Source: Actinomycetales bacterium (GTDB lineage: Bacteria; Actinomycetota; Actinomycetes; Actinomycetales; Microbacteriaceae). Taken from it: a stretch of 64,000 nt of DNA. Under the pieces are notes generated by a model that had not been told where the DNA came from, did not search any database, and saw only the letters and a list, made by a program, of their open reading frames with translations. Shown piece after piece: positions 44,687 through 54,319 of this stretch (positions within the stretch are counted from its first letter, which is position 1; every line of letters starts with the position of its first letter). The position numbers and the translations under genes are program-made. Location: NCBI GenBank assembly GCA_015655415.1, contig JAATFB010000021.1:42405-106404 (forward strand), in the 5' to 3' direction.

Positions 44687-45631
44687 CTACGTGCGAGGGC
44701 TGTGCGTCTCGATCGCGATGATCCCCGAGGCCGGGTTGGTCTTCGACATGTGCACGACGGAGTACTCGCCGACCTCGAGGCCGGCGGCGTCGCGGATGTA
44801 GGCGCCCATCGTGGTGCCGGTGGCCAGGGCGATCTCGCGGAGGACGTCCGGGATGACCGGCCCGTGGCTGCAGAGCACGGCGGTCTTGCGTGCGCGCACG
44901 CGCTTGCCGACGAGCTCCCGGATGCCCGTCGTCGCGGTGCCCGACTCCCAGACCTCCTGCGACAGCCGGTCGGTGCGTGTCGGGGCGATCCCGTATGCGG
45001 CGGCGAGCGGGGCGACGGTGGCCACGCAGCGCACCGCCGTCGAGGTGAGAATCCGCTTCGGCCGCCACGCGGCGATCGTCGGCACGTTGCTGGCCGCCTG
45101 CCGCACGCCGAGCTTGGTGAGCGGGCGGAGGGCATCCTCGCCGTGCCAGCTGGAGCGTGAGACGGCCTTCGCATGCCTGAGCACGATGAGGGCGAACGTG
45201 GTGGTCACGCCCTCGTCGTAGAGCGCCGCCCACTGGTCAACGATCTCGACGTCGCGCTCGTAGCTGAGGTACTTGCGGACCCGGCGCAGCGGCACCCACT
45301 CGATGGCGGCGATCTCCTGGTTCGGCACGAAACCGGAGGCGCGCACGGCCGACTCCGTCGCGTGCGCCGCCCAGTAGTGCACGAACTTCTCTCGCCCGCT
45401 GGAGACGACGTAGTGCGCCACGCCAAGCGGGACGCCCAGCGTCAGCCTCAGCCCGGTCTCCTCCAGCACCTCGCGCTGGGCCGCCTGGGGGAGCGACTCT
45501 CCGGGCTCGACCTTGCCCTTGGGCAGGGTGACGTCGGCGTACTTGACCCGATGCACCACCAGGATGTGCGGCACGGAGTCGATGACACGCCAGCACACCG
45601 CGCCGCCGGCGTAGATGGCGGTCTCGGTCAC
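44687..45631 (-). CDS. NUDIX hydrolase / histidine phosphatase fusion (MutT1-like)
   Basis: A 314-residue two-domain protein. The NUDIX box [20 protein letters not shown] (39-58, then TGL) is intact. A histidine-phosphatase (SixA-like) domain starts at about 145 with VLRHAKA (R152, H153) and includes SHGPVIPD. This is the layout of mycobacterial MutT1, which hydrolyses 8-oxo-dGTP and diadenosine polyphosphates. The GTG start overlaps the ppk stop (GTGA), tying it to polyphosphate metabolism as in many actinobacteria. Confidence 0.9.
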   Translation of the reverse strand: MTETAIYAGGAVCWRVIDSVPHILVVHRVKYADVTLPKGKVEPGESLPQAAQREVLEETGLRLTLGVPLGVAHYVVSSGREKFVHYWAAHATESAVRASGFVPNQEIAAIEWVPLRRVRKYLSYERDVEIVDQWAALYDEGVTTTFALIVLRHAKAVSRSSWHGEDALRPLTKLGVRQAASNVPTIAAWRPKRILTSTAVRCVATVAPLAAAYGIAPTRTDRLSQEVWESGTATTGIRELVGKRVRARKTAVLCSHGPVIPDVLREIALATGTTMGAYIRDAAGLEVGEYSVVHMSKTNPASGIIAIETHSPRT

Positions 45632-47808
45632 CGGCGACTGCCAGGACGCGTTCGGTGCGAGATCAACAGCATGAGCCTATTCTGCAGGTCGTCCAGCGGC
45701 TGTCCATCCTCGTCGAGACTGTGCCGCACCCAGCTGCCGTCCGAGGCGAGCCACCACGACGAGGTGCGCGGGTCCATCGCGCGATCGAAGAGGTCGTCGA
45801 GCTCGGCGATGTGAGACGGGTCGGTGAGCCGCACGAGCGCTTCGACCCTGCGATCCAGGTTGCGGTGCATCATGTCGGCGCTGCCGATGTACACCTGGGG
45901 GTCACCGCCGGCGGCGAACGCGAAGATGCGGGAGTGCTCCAGGTATCGGCCGAGGATGGAGCGCACCCGGATGTTCGCGCTGTAGTCCTCCTGCCCGGCC
46001 TTGAGTCCGCAGATGCCGCGAACCCACAGGTCCACGGGCACTCCGGCCCGGCTCGCCCGGTACAGAGCGTCGATCACCGCCTCGTCCACGATCGAGTTGA
46101 CCTTGATCCGGATGCGGCTGGGCAGCCCGGCCTCGGCGTTCGCGCGCTCCTTCTCGATCGCCTTCAGCAGCCCCTTGCGCAGGTGGAGCGGCGCGACCAG
46201 CAGCCGCTTGAACTTCTTCTCGATGGCGTACCCCGAGAGCTCGTTGAACAGCCTGGTGAGGTCCTTGCCCACCTGGTCGTCGGCGGTGAGGAGGCCGAGG
46301 TCCTCGTAGATGCGCGACGTCTTGGGGTTGTAGTTGCCGGTCCCGATGTGGCTGTAGTGCCTCAGCACGCCGTTCTCCTCGCGCACCACGAGGGCGAGCT
46401 TGCAGTGCGTCTTGAGCCCGACCAGGCCGTACACGACGTGCACGCCGGCCTTCTCGAGCTTGCGGGCCCACTCGATGTTCGCCTGCTCGTCGAACCGTGC
46501 CTTGATCTCCACGAGGGCGAGCACCTGCTTGCCGCGCTCGGCGGCGTCGATCAGCGCCTCCACGATGGGACTGTCGCCGCTGGTGCGGTACAGGGTCTGC
46601 TTGATCGCCAGCACGTGCGGGTCGCGCGCCGCCTCCTCCAGGAACGCCTGCACGCTCGTCGCGAACGACTCGTAGGGGTGGTGGAGCAGGATGTCGCCGC
46701 GCGTGATGGAGGCGAAGACGTCCGGTTTCGCGTTGGGCTCGCGCGGCATCAGCTGCACCGGCGTCGTGGGCACATGGTTGGGATAGTGCAGCTCCGGCCG
46801 GTCGATCCGGAAGAGCTCGAACAGGCCGCCGAGATCGAGCGGCGCCGGGAGCCGATAGACCTCCTGGTCGGTGATGTCCAGCTCGCGCACCAGGAGGCCG
46901 AGCGTGATCTCGTCCATGTCCTCGGAGACCTCGAGCCGGATGGGCGGACCGAAGCGTCGGCGGAGCAGTTCGCGCTCCAGCGCTTGGATGAGGTTCTCGG
47001 TCTCGTCCTCGTCGATCTCGACGTCCTCGTTCCTGGTGACCCGGAACACGTGATGCTCGAGGATCTCCATGCCGGGGAACAGGTCGCCGAGGTGATGGGC
47101 GATGAGGTCCTCGAGCATGATGAAGCGCATGCGGCCCACCGACTCCCGCTGGTCGATCCGCACGAACCGTGGAAGCATCGTCGGAACCTTCAGGCGTGCG
47201 AACTCCTCCTTGCCCGTCTTGGAGTTGCGCACCCGGATCGCGAGGTTCAGCGACAGGCCGGAGATGTACGGGAACGGATGGGCCGGATCCACCGCCAGCG
47301 GCATCAGCACCGGGAAGATCTGCCGGGAGAAGACCTCGCGCATCTGCTCGCGGTCCGCGTCGTCGAGACCGTCCCAGGTGGTCACCGTGATCCCGGCCTC
47401 GGCCAGCGCGGGCAGCACCCCGGTGTGGTACGCGGCGGCGTGCCTGGCCTGGAGCTCGTGGGCCTTCTGGGAGACGTCGGAGAGCACGTCCACCGGGGCC
47501 GTTCCGGTGTTCGTCTGCACCGCCAGTCCCGTGAGGATGCGTCGCTTGAGGCCCGCGACCCGCACCATGAAGAACTCGTCCAGGTTGCTGGCGAAGATGG
47601 CCAGGAAGTTCGCCCGTTCCAGCACGGGGACCAGCGGATCCTCCGCCAGCTCGAGGACGCGCTGGTTGAACGCGAGCCAGCTCAGCTCACGGTCGAGGTA
47701 GCGCTCCGGCGGCAGGCTCGGATCGAGCTGCGGGTTCCACGGCTGCTCGAAGTCGTCGTCGAACTCGGGACTGAGCCCGGTGCCGATCAGGGTGTCCTCG
47801 CCGTCCAT
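45628..47808 (-). CDS. ppk: Polyphosphate kinase 1
   Basis: A 726-residue PPK1 that reversibly makes polyphosphate from ATP. The N-domain begins [18 protein letters not shown]. The phosphorylated histidine is H468 in LKTHCKLAL, and the second conserved histidine is H487 in [40 protein letters not shown] is also typical. The ATG at 47808 is preferred from the acidic family N-terminus. A PHO-box-like element lies 22-39 nt upstream, so phosphate control is likely. Coupled downstream to the MutT1-like gene. Confidence 0.96.
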   Translation of the reverse strand: MDGEDTLIGTGLSPEFDDDFEQPWNPQLDPSLPPERYLDRELSWLAFNQRVLELAEDPLVPVLERANFLAIFASNLDEFFMVRVAGLKRRILTGLAVQTNTGTAPVDVLSDVSQKAHELQARHAAAYHTGVLPALAEAGITVTTWDGLDDADREQMREVFSRQIFPVLMPLAVDPAHPFPYISGLSLNLAIRVRNSKTGKEEFARLKVPTMLPRFVRIDQRESVGRMRFIMLEDLIAHHLGDLFPGMEILEHHVFRVTRNEDVEIDEDETENLIQALERELLRRRFGPPIRLEVSEDMDEITLGLLVRELDITDQEVYRLPAPLDLGGLFELFRIDRPELHYPNHVPTTPVQLMPREPNAKPDVFASITRGDILLHHPYESFATSVQAFLEEAARDPHVLAIKQTLYRTSGDSPIVEALIDAAERGKQVLALVEIKARFDEQANIEWARKLEKAGVHVVYGLVGLKTHCKLALVVREENGVLRHYSHIGTGNYNPKTSRIYEDLGLLTADDQVGKDLTRLFNELSGYAIEKKFKRLLVAPLHLRKGLLKAIEKERANAEAGLPSRIRIKVNSIVDEAVIDALYRASRAGVPVDLWVRGICGLKAGQEDYSANIRVRSILGRYLEHSRIFAFAAGGDPQVYIGSADMMHRNLDRRVEALVRLTDPSHIAELDDLFDRAMDPRTSSWWLASDGSWVRHSLDEDGQPLDDLQNRLMLLISHRTRPGSRR

Positions 47809-47829
47809 CCACTCATCATGACATCGCGG

Positions 47830-47847
47830 CGAGAACGCGAGGTTAAC
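47830..47847 (-). promoter_or_regulatory. PHO-box-like element upstream of ppk
   Basis: On the minus strand GTTAACC-TCGC-GTTCTCG repeats the 11-nt spacing and most of the bases of the pstS box (GTTCACC-TCTC-GTTTACC). It ends 21 nt before the ppk ATG. Confidence 0.55.
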
Positions 47848-47890
47848 GTGCTGCCCACCACGGCCGGCCCGCAAGGGTCGGGCGGCCCCC

Positions 47891-48787
47891 TCAGCGGGAG
47901 CGCCGGTACTGCACGTCCACCGCGTCGTCGACGAAACCGGCCGAGCGATACAGCGCCAGCGCGGGCGCGTTGTCGCCCTCGACGTACAGCGACGCCCGCG
48001 TGCGGCCTCGCTCCCGCATCCGCTCCAGGCCGGCGGTGAGGAGCAGGCGGCCCAGGCCGCGTCCGGCCGCGTCCGGGGCGACCCCGAGCACGTACACCTC
48101 GCCCTCGTCGGACCCCGGCTCAAGCTTCATCCAGTGGAAGCCGAGCATCCGCCCATCCGCATCGCGTGCGATCAGGAAGTCGAGCGGGTCGAACCACGGC
48201 TCGTCCTCCCGCTCGGCGAGGTCGGCGATGCTCATACGACCCTGTTCCGGGTGGGCGGCGAAGGCACGGGCGTTCAGCGCGAGCCACTCTGCGGCATCGG
48301 TCGCCGGGTCGAATGCGGAAAGCCGGATCCCTGCGTCGCGGAGTCCCGGGGTGCCCTCCGCCCGGTGCGGCGACCGGTCCGCCGAGTCGAGCCGGGGAAG
48401 CACCAGCCGCAGCAGGGTGCGCACCCGATCGAATCCGTGCGAGGCGGCGAGCGCCCTGGCGGCGGGATGATCGCCGTGCGACCACGTGGTGGCGTCCTCG
48501 GCGAGGCTCGGCAGGGTCGCCTCCAGCAGGGCCGTCCCGTATCCGCGGCCGCGACTATCCGGAACGACCACGAGGTCCAGCTGGCGCCCGTCGGTGACGG
48601 CGAGGGCGACCGGCTCTCCCGCCACCGCGCCGATCAGGGCATGCCTGCGCCCGGCCGCGAGGTCGAGCCGGGTCTGCTCGTTCAGCGGATCGGCACCGTC
48701 GGCCTCGCGCGCCGCGTCCGCCACCGCGAGGGCCTCGCCGAGCCGCGCCGACTCGACCGGCTGCACGCTCAGCGGCGGCGCCGCCAC
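47891..48787 (-). CDS. mshD: Mycothiol synthase
   Basis: A 298-residue tandem GNAT protein that acetylates Cys-GlcN-Ins with acetyl-CoA, the last step of mycothiol synthesis. The N-terminal GNAT half has [18 protein letters not shown]; the catalytic C-terminal half has [40 protein letters not shown] and FHWMKL. GTG at 48787 has GAGGAG 10 nt upstream, inside the end of glnR. The glnR-mshD order is also found in mycobacteria. Presence of mshD confirms an actinobacterial thiol system. Confidence 0.92.
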   Translation of the reverse strand: MAAPPLSVQPVESARLGEALAVADAAREADGADPLNEQTRLDLAAGRRHALIGAVAGEPVALAVTDGRQLDLVVVPDSRGRGYGTALLEATLPSLAEDATTWSHGDHPAARALAASHGFDRVRTLLRLVLPRLDSADRSPHRAEGTPGLRDAGIRLSAFDPATDAAEWLALNARAFAAHPEQGRMSIADLAEREDEPWFDPLDFLIARDADGRMLGFHWMKLEPGSDEGEVYVLGVAPDAAGRGLGRLLLTAGLERMRERGRTRASLYVEGDNAPALALYRSAGFVDDAVDVQYRRSR

Positions 48788-48791
48788 CGGC

Positions 48792-49460
48792 TCAGAGCTC
48801 CTCGTCGTCGACGACGTTGAACCGGTAGCCGACGTTGCGCACGGTGCCGATCAACGATTCGGAGTCGCCCAGCTTCGCGCGCAGTCGCCGCACGTGCACG
48901 TCGACGGTGCGGGTGCCGCCGAAGTAGTCGTAGCCCCACACCTCGCTGAGCAGCTGCTCCCGGGTGAACACCCGTGAGGGATGGGTGGCGAGGAACCGCA
49001 GGAGCTCGAACTCCTTGAAGGTGAGGTCGAGTGGTCGGCCGTGCACCTTGGCGGAGTAGCTGGCCTCGTCGATCGTCACCCCCGACGCCTGGATCTTCGA
49101 TTGCAGCGGATCGCGGGAGCGGCGCTCCAGCGCGAGGCGGATGCGAACATCGACCTCGGCCGGCCCGGCGCCCTCCAGCATCACGTCGTCGACGCCCCAG
49201 TCCCCGGAGACGGCGGTGAGGCCGCCCTCGGTGAGCACGAGCAGCACGGGCGAGGAGTTGCCGCTCGACCCGAGGATCTTGCACAGCGACTTCGCGCCGA
49301 CCAGGTCGCGGCGGGCGTCGATGAGGATCAGGTCGGACGCCGGCGCGTGCACCAGGGCCGACGCGTCCGCAGGGATCTGCCGCACCCGATGCGGCAGCAG
49401 GCCGAGAGCGGGAACGACCTCGAGGGCGGGCGTGGGCGTGAGCACCAAGAGTTCAGCCAC
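48792..49460 (-). CDS. glnR: GlnR-type atypical OmpR-family regulator
   Basis: A 222-residue response-regulator-like protein. The receiver domain is degenerate: [10 protein letters not shown] keeps D48, but the acidic pair near the N-terminus and the usual KP are missing, as in GlnR, which works without a kinase. The C-terminal winged helix reads [20 protein letters not shown], then [20 protein letters not shown]. GlnR controls nitrogen genes in actinobacteria. GTG at 49460 has GGGAGG upstream, and a TAGGAT -10 lies about 35 nt before it. Adjacent mshD matches the mycobacterial order. Confidence 0.85.
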   Translation of the reverse strand: MAELLVLTPTPALEVVPALGLLPHRVRQIPADASALVHAPASDLILIDARRDLVGAKSLCKILGSSGNSSPVLLVLTEGGLTAVSGDWGVDDVMLEGAGPAEVDVRIRLALERRSRDPLQSKIQASGVTIDEASYSAKVHGRPLDLTFKEFELLRFLATHPSRVFTREQLLSEVWGYDYFGGTRTVDVHVRRLRAKLGDSESLIGTVRNVGYRFNVVDDEEL

Positions 49461-49567
49461 GCGACCTCCCGCCCGCTTCAGAAGTACCCTCGATCCTAGC
49501 CGAGCATCGCCGGCCGGCCCGACGCGGCCTCCTTGGACGGCGGACGGCGGCGGGAGAGAATGGTCTG

Positions 49568-49852
49568 GTGACGAACGACAGCCTCAGCCCGGTCCTGCGG
49601 TGGACGTCCATCGTGGCCGTCTGGGCCGCCACGGCGGTCGCCGCCGTGATGATAGCCGTGTTCGCAGGCGCGGAGGTCTATCTCGGTTGGCTCGGGGTCG
49701 CGATGGCCGCATGCGTCCTGGTCACCATGTGCGTTCAGCTGGGCACTCAGGCGAGGCAGGGCTTCGTCGCCCGCCTTGCCGCGAGCCTGTTCGGCTCCTT
49801 CCTGATCCTCGCCCTGGCGACCCTGGTGCTCTGGCTCCTGCACGTAGACTGA
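49568..49852 (+). CDS. Small membrane protein, 94 aa
   Basis: A 94-residue protein with three predicted membrane helices (about 10-30, 36-57 and 68-92). GTG at 49568 has GGGAGAG about 9 nt upstream. Similar small proteins are found near glnR/mshD in Microbacteriaceae as far as I recall, but no function is known. It is divergent from glnR and precedes a 36-residue membrane peptide gene by 5 nt. Confidence 0.75.
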   Translation: MTNDSLSPVLRWTSIVAVWAATAVAAVMIAVFAGAEVYLGWLGVAMAACVLVTMCVQLGTQARQGFVARLAASLFGSFLILALATLVLWLLHVD

Positions 49853-49857
49853 ACGAC

Positions 49858-49968
49858 ATGCTTGTCACCCTCGAGCTCGTGTTCGTCGGCCTGCTCTCGC
49901 TCGCCGTGCTCGCGATCGCCGGCGTCTCGGTCCTGGTCGTCTACAACCTCTTCCGGGGCCAGCGCTGA
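49858..49968 (+). CDS. Single-helix membrane peptide, 36 aa
   Basis: A 36-residue peptide, one hydrophobic helix (VFVGLLSLAVLAIAGVSVLV) ending NLFRGQR. ATG at 49858 follows TAGACT (49845-49850) by 7 nt, a leaderless start whose -10 overlaps the stop of the preceding gene. Its own TGA lies inside a CTGA that appears to start the nitrobindin-like gene. Function unknown; its translation may set up initiation of the next gene. Confidence 0.6.
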   Translation: MLVTLELVFVGLLSLAVLAIAGVSVLVVYNLFRGQR

Positions 49969-50585
49969 TCACCATTCCCGAGGGGCTCCCCGCCGAGCTC
50001 GTTCCGCTCTCGTGGCTCATCGGAGTCTGGGAGGGCACCGGCGTGCTGGACTACACGATCGGCGAGGAGCGTGTCCAGCGCGAGTTCGCGCAACGGGTCA
50101 GCTTCGGCCATGAGGGCGTCCCGGCGCTGCGGTACGGCTCGTACGCGTGGCTGCTCGACGAGCAGCAGACCCCTCTGTCGTCCGAGCTCGGCTACTGGCG
50201 GCTCAGCCGTGCGCTGCTGCCCGAGGACGCCGGCCCCGGCCTGCTGCCGGGCGCCGACGTGCGCCCCTTCGGCACTGCGCAGTCCGTCGAGACGCTGCGC
50301 AACTCCGCGGGCGGGTTCGACATCGAGGTGCAGGTCGTGCATCCGGACGGCATCTGCGAGCTCTACCTCGGTCAGGTGAAGGGACCGCGCATCGATCTGG
50401 CGACGGATGCCGTGCTGCGCACGTCCGGGGCCAAGGAGTACTCCGCCGCGACCCGGCTCTATGGCCTGGTCGAGTCGCATCTGCTCTGGGCGTGGGACAT
50501 CGCCGCCCTCGGACAGGACCTGCGCACGCACGCCTCGGCCCGGCTTGCCCGGGTCGAGCTCGAAGGCGGCGTGGCCGCGCGATGA
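49965..50585 (+). CDS. FABP-like/nitrobindin heme-binding protein, apparent CTG start
   Basis: A protein of about 206 residues of the nitrobindin/DUF1794 family. The hallmark GVWEGTG lies at 20-26 after LPAELVPLSWLI, and a C-terminal histidine in ESHLLWAWD or RTHASARL could bind heme. The family N-terminus needs about 25 residues before this motif. The only codon at the right place is CTG at 49965 in a CTGA overlap with the previous stop, with GGGG nearby upstream; the first GTG (50043) would delete the motif. It is coupled to ygfZ downstream by ATGA. Nitrobindins isomerise peroxynitrite. Confidence 0.8.
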   Translation: MITIPEGLPAELVPLSWLIGVWEGTGVLDYTIGEERVQREFAQRVSFGHEGVPALRYGSYAWLLDEQQTPLSSELGYWRLSRALLPEDAGPGLLPGADVRPFGTAQSVETLRNSAGGFDIEVQVVHPDGICELYLGQVKGPRIDLATDAVLRTSGAKEYSAATRLYGLVESHLLWAWDIAALGQDLRTHASARLARVELEGGVAAR

Positions 50586-51730
50586 ACGGCTCACCGTTCC
50601 TCTCGCTGCCCGGCGCCGTCGTGGCGGACACGGGCGCGGACCCCGGGGTCGCCGCCCACTACGGCAACCCGCTCGCGGAGCAGCGCGCGCTGGAGTCCTC
50701 TCGGGCGATCGTCGACCTCTCCACCCGCGGTGTCATCGCGGTGACCGGCCCGGACCGGCTGAGCTGGCTGGACTCCATGAGCAGTCAGGCGCTTCGAGCC
50801 CTGGCTCCGGGCGAATCGGCCGAGACGCTCCTGCTCGATCCCGCCGGCCACATCGAGCATGCGCTGCACGTCGTGGACGACGCAGAGACCACGTGGCTGC
50901 TCGTGGAGGCGTCCGACGCGCACGCCGTGCTCGGGTTCCTGCAGAGGATGCGGTTCATGCTCCGCGTCGAGCCGGTCGATCGCACGGCGGATCTGGCGAC
51001 CATCGGGTCCCTGGGGCTGCCGGATGCCGTGGCCGCCTCCGCCGCCGCCGGAAACGGGCTGCCCCTGGTCTGGCGCGATCCATGGCCGGGGGTCGCCGCC
51101 GGCGGACACCAGTACGCGCGGCCCGAGCACGAGCATCCGGGCGTGGGGTATCGCTGGGTCGAGACGCTCGTGCCCCGCGCCGGCCTGTCCGCCCTGGCGG
51201 CGCAGACGACGTCCTCGGGCCTCGCCGCCGCCGGCACGCTGGCGGCCGAGGCGCTGCGGATCGCGGCGTGGCGGCCCAGGCGCGCCGCCGAGGTGGATGA
51301 CCGCACGATCCCGCACGAGCTGGACTGGCTGCGCACGGCCGTGCATCTGAACAAGGGGTGCTACCGCGGGCAGGAGACGGTCGCGAAGGTGCACAACCTG
51401 GGGCATCCGCCGCGCCGGCTCGTGTTCCTGCACCTGGACGGATCCCAGGGCATTCCGGTGGAGGCCGGAGACGAGGTGCTGTCGTCGGACGTCGTCGTCG
51501 GCCGGGTCACGTCGGCGGCCACGCATCACGAGCTGGGGCCGATCGCGCTTGCCGTCGTCAAGAGGTCGTCGGACCCCTCGGCCGACCTCGTCGTGCGCGC
51601 AGGCGGCGGGCTCGTCGCCGCCGCGCAGGAGGCGATCGTGCCGCCCGACGCCGGTGCCGAGGCCGACGTTCCGCGGATCCCTCGGCTCGGCGCGGTCAGG
51701 CGGGAGCCACGAGACTCCACGGCACGCTGA
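50582..51730 (+). CDS. ygfZ: Folate-binding YgfZ/GcvT-like protein
   Basis: A 382-residue protein of the YgfZ/CAF17 family, which helps Fe-S cluster assembly or repair using a folate. The signature is KGCYRGQETVAKVHNLG near residue 260; other GcvT-fold parts are VDLSTRGVIAVTGPDRLSWL and HELDWLRTAVHLN. ATG overlaps the nitrobindin stop (ATGA), a common actinobacterial pairing. The 3' end overlaps the convergent methyltransferase gene by 35 bp. Confidence 0.92.
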   Translation: MNGSPFLSLPGAVVADTGADPGVAAHYGNPLAEQRALESSRAIVDLSTRGVIAVTGPDRLSWLDSMSSQALRALAPGESAETLLLDPAGHIEHALHVVDDAETTWLLVEASDAHAVLGFLQRMRFMLRVEPVDRTADLATIGSLGLPDAVAASAAAGNGLPLVWRDPWPGVAAGGHQYARPEHEHPGVGYRWVETLVPRAGLSALAAQTTSSGLAAAGTLAAEALRIAAWRPRRAAEVDDRTIPHELDWLRTAVHLNKGCYRGQETVAKVHNLGHPPRRLVFLHLDGSQGIPVEAGDEVLSSDVVVGRVTSAATHHELGPIALAVVKRSSDPSADLVVRAGGGLVAAAQEAIVPPDAGAEADVPRIPRLGAVRREPRDSTAR

Positions 51731-52541
51731 GCTCGCCCAGTCGCCAACGGGAGCGGCCGGCCAGCACCGGCCAGCCGGTTTCCCGCATCCGCTCCACGGC
51801 GCCGACCCACCGCTGAACCGGCCCATAGGGCGACAGCGGTGCGGCGTACGACCAGGCACGGTCGAGAGCGGCGAGGAAGTCGTGCACCCGTTCGCCGGCG
51901 ACGTTGCGGTGGATCAGCGCCTTCGGCAGCCGCTCCGCGACGATCGACGGCGCCCGCAGCCCGGCCAGCCGCAGCGAGAGGGTGAATGAGACGGGTCCGG
52001 CGGGCGACAGCGCCACCCAGCTGGCGATCCGGCCGAGCTCGTCGCAGGTGCCCTCCACGACCAGGCCGCCCGGTGCGGAGTCCGACGCGTGCGTCAGCCG
52101 CGAGCGCAGCATCCGCCACACGTCCGCGACCTCCTCCTCCTCGTACTGCCGCAGCACGTTGAATGCCCGGATGATCGCCGCGCGCTCGCCGCACGGGGTC
52201 GGCACCTCGAACCCGCCCCGCTGGAACGAGACACGAGCATCCCGGGAGAACGGCGTCGCCCCGGCGCGCACCCGCTCCAGCTGCGCCGATGCCATGCGCA
52301 CGCGTTCCGGGTCGATCTCCAGCCCCAGGACACGCACGTCGTGCCTCGACCGGCGCAGCCGCGACTCGAGCTCGAAAACCGTCACGCCGCTGGCGCCGTA
52401 GCCGAGATCGACGACGAGCGGGCTCTCGGCGCGACGCAGCGCCGGCTGGGCGACGATCCAGCGGTCGACCCGCCGAAGCCGGTTCGCGTTCGTCGTGCCC
52501 CGCGTGATGACGCCGATCGCCCTGCCCGTGCTCGCAACCAC
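51696..52541 (-). CDS. Class I SAM-dependent methyltransferase
   Basis: A 281-residue protein with a SAM-binding motif [21 protein letters not shown], followed by [10 protein letters not shown] (motif II acidic residue) and [14 protein letters not shown] in the place of motif IV. The rest resembles no specific substrate class. GTG at 52541 is divergent from gpmA. The 3' end overlaps ygfZ on the other strand. Substrate unknown. Confidence 0.8.
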   Translation of the reverse strand: MVASTGRAIGVITRGTTNANRLRRVDRWIVAQPALRRAESPLVVDLGYGASGVTVFELESRLRRSRHDVRVLGLEIDPERVRMASAQLERVRAGATPFSRDARVSFQRGGFEVPTPCGERAAIIRAFNVLRQYEEEEVADVWRMLRSRLTHASDSAPGGLVVEGTCDELGRIASWVALSPAGPVSFTLSLRLAGLRAPSIVAERLPKALIHRNVAGERVHDFLAALDRAWSYAAPLSPYGPVQRWVGAVERMRETGWPVLAGRSRWRLGELSVPWSLVAPA

Positions 52542-52577
52542 GGATCCAGTATCGGGCGGGCGGATATCCTTGATGCC

Positions 52578-53333
52578 ATGCCTGCCCCTCACACCCTGAT
52601 CCTGCTGCGCCACGGCGAGAGCGAGTGGAACCGCACGAACCTCTTCACCGGATGGGTCGACGTGCGGCTCACCGAGAGGGGGCGCACGGAGGCGGCGCGT
52701 GCGGGGGAGCTGCTGGCCTCGGCCGGCCTGCTGCCCGAAGTGCTGCACACCTCGGTGCTCTCCCGTGCCATCCAGACGGCGGACCTCGCGCTCGACGTCG
52801 CCGACCGGCTCTGGATCCCGGTGCGCCGCTCGTGGCGGCTCAACGAGCGGCACTATGGCGCCCTGCAGGGGCTCGACAAGGCGGAGACGAGGCAGAAGTA
52901 CGGCGAGGAGCAGTTCATGCTGTGGCGCCGTTCCTTCGACGTGCCGCCGCCACCGCTCCCGGACGACGCGGAGTGGTCTCAGGTGGGCGATCCGCGCTAC
53001 GCGGACCTCACCGATGACGAGCTGCCGCGCACGGAGTGCCTGAAGGACGTGATCGCCCGGCTGTTGCCCTACTGGCGCTCCGACGTCATCCCCGATCTCG
53101 CGGCGGGCAAGACGGTGCTGGTGACGGCGCACGGCAATTCGCTGCGCGCGCTCGTCAAACACCTCGACGGCATCGGCGACGACGACATCGCCGGGCTCAA
53201 CATCCCCACCGGCATCCCGCTGGTGTATCGCCTGGGCGACGACTTCATGCCGGTCGGGCCGGGTGAGTACCTCGATCCCGAGGCCGCGGCGGCCGGCGCC
53301 GCGGCGGTCGCCGCCCAGGGCGAGAAGCGGTGA
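52578..53333 (+). CDS. gpmA: 2,3-bisphosphoglycerate-dependent phosphoglycerate mutase
   Basis: A 251-residue histidine phosphatase-superfamily mutase that interconverts 3- and 2-phosphoglycerate. [18 protein letters not shown] contains the phospho-histidine (H12), [15 protein letters not shown] the dPGM signature and [18 protein letters not shown] the second catalytic histidine. The C-terminal tail is Ala-rich. ATG at 52578 follows TATCCT (52565-52570) by 7 nt, so the transcript is probably leaderless. Confidence 0.96.
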   Translation: MPAPHTLILLRHGESEWNRTNLFTGWVDVRLTERGRTEAARAGELLASAGLLPEVLHTSVLSRAIQTADLALDVADRLWIPVRRSWRLNERHYGALQGLDKAETRQKYGEEQFMLWRRSFDVPPPPLPDDAEWSQVGDPRYADLTDDELPRTECLKDVIARLLPYWRSDVIPDLAAGKTVLVTAHGNSLRALVKHLDGIGDDDIAGLNIPTGIPLVYRLGDDFMPVGPGEYLDPEAAAAGAAAVAAQGEKR

Positions 53334-53489
53334 CCGGGCCCTCGCGGCCCGACGCGGCCCCGAGGCCGCCCCGGCGCCGCTGAGCCGGCGCCTCGGGCGG
53401 GCCGTGCGCCGCGAGGGGCTCGCACGGCCGAGCCAAGCCGCGACCTCAGTCGGCGCGTCCCGGAGCACGTCGTGGGCGGACGAGCCGAT

Positions 53490-54143
53490 TCAGTAGGAGT
53501 CCGGCACCCAGTCCCCGGTGATCAGGTACTGCACCTTCTTGGCGATCGAGACCGCATGGTCGGCGAACCGCTCGTGGTAACGCGACGCCAGCGTCGAGTC
53601 GACCGTGTCGACCGCCTCGCCCTTCCACGTCTCCCCGAGCACCTTGTCGAACACGCTCACGTGCAGCTCGTCGATGTCGTCGTCCTGGTCGCGGATCTCG
53701 TCGGCGATCCGGGGGTCCTGCGTGCGCAGCAGCTCCACCAGGCGCTCCGCGATCAGCACGTCGAGCCGGCCCATCTCGGCGAACGTGCCGCGCAGGCTCT
53801 TCGGCACCACCTTGTCCGGGAAGCGGTAGCGGGCGAGCTGGGCAATGTGCTCGGCGATGTCGCCCATCCGCTCCAGCGATGCGCTGATCCGCAGCGCGCT
53901 CACCACGATGCGCAGATCGCGTGCCACCGGGTTCTGTCTGGCCAGGATCTGTATGGAGAGCTCGTCCAGCACCACGGTGAGCGCGTCGATCTTCTGGTCG
54001 TTCTGGATCACCGTCTCGGCGAGCGAGACGTCGCCCTTGTTGAACGCCTCGGTGGCGCCCTTGATCGAGACGACGACGAGCTCGGCGATCTCGACCAGGC
54101 GGTCCTGCACCTCGCGCATCTCGTGCTGGAATACGTCGCGCAT
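53490..54143 (-). CDS. phoU: Phosphate uptake regulator PhoU
   Basis: A 217-residue all-helical protein with two PhoU repeats: MRDVFQHEMREVQDRLVEIA, ISASLERMGDIAEHIAQLAR with the metal-binding E/D cluster, and a second RYHERFADHAVSIAKKVQYL. It damps PhoR signalling when phosphate is plentiful. It is divergent from phoR, as in mycobacteria. A single PHO-like unit (GTTAACC) lies at 54225-54219, 76 nt upstream. Confidence 0.95.
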   Translation of the reverse strand: MRDVFQHEMREVQDRLVEIAELVVVSIKGATEAFNKGDVSLAETVIQNDQKIDALTVVLDELSIQILARQNPVARDLRIVVSALRISASLERMGDIAEHIAQLARYRFPDKVVPKSLRGTFAEMGRLDVLIAERLVELLRTQDPRIADEIRDQDDDIDELHVSVFDKVLGETWKGEAVDTVDSTLASRYHERFADHAVSIAKKVQYLITGDWVPDSY

Positions 54144-54319
54144 ACTTGTCTCTCGTCCTTCGGGGCGGCACGCTGAGCGACCGGCCTGCCCGGTCCATCG
54201 GCCATGCTTCCCGTGACAGGTTAACGGGCGGTGTCCCGAGACCGAACATTTTGCGAAGCGCACCCCGGCAGCCCCGGCCGGAACGAGGACCGGCCGACGC
54301 CCCCGGGTAGCCTGACGCT

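Noticed and set aside
45655..48039. 794-codon open frame antisense to ppk
   Set aside because: High GC opens the opposite frame. The composition is Val/Arg/Glu/His-rich without motifs, whereas the minus strand encodes a full PPK1.
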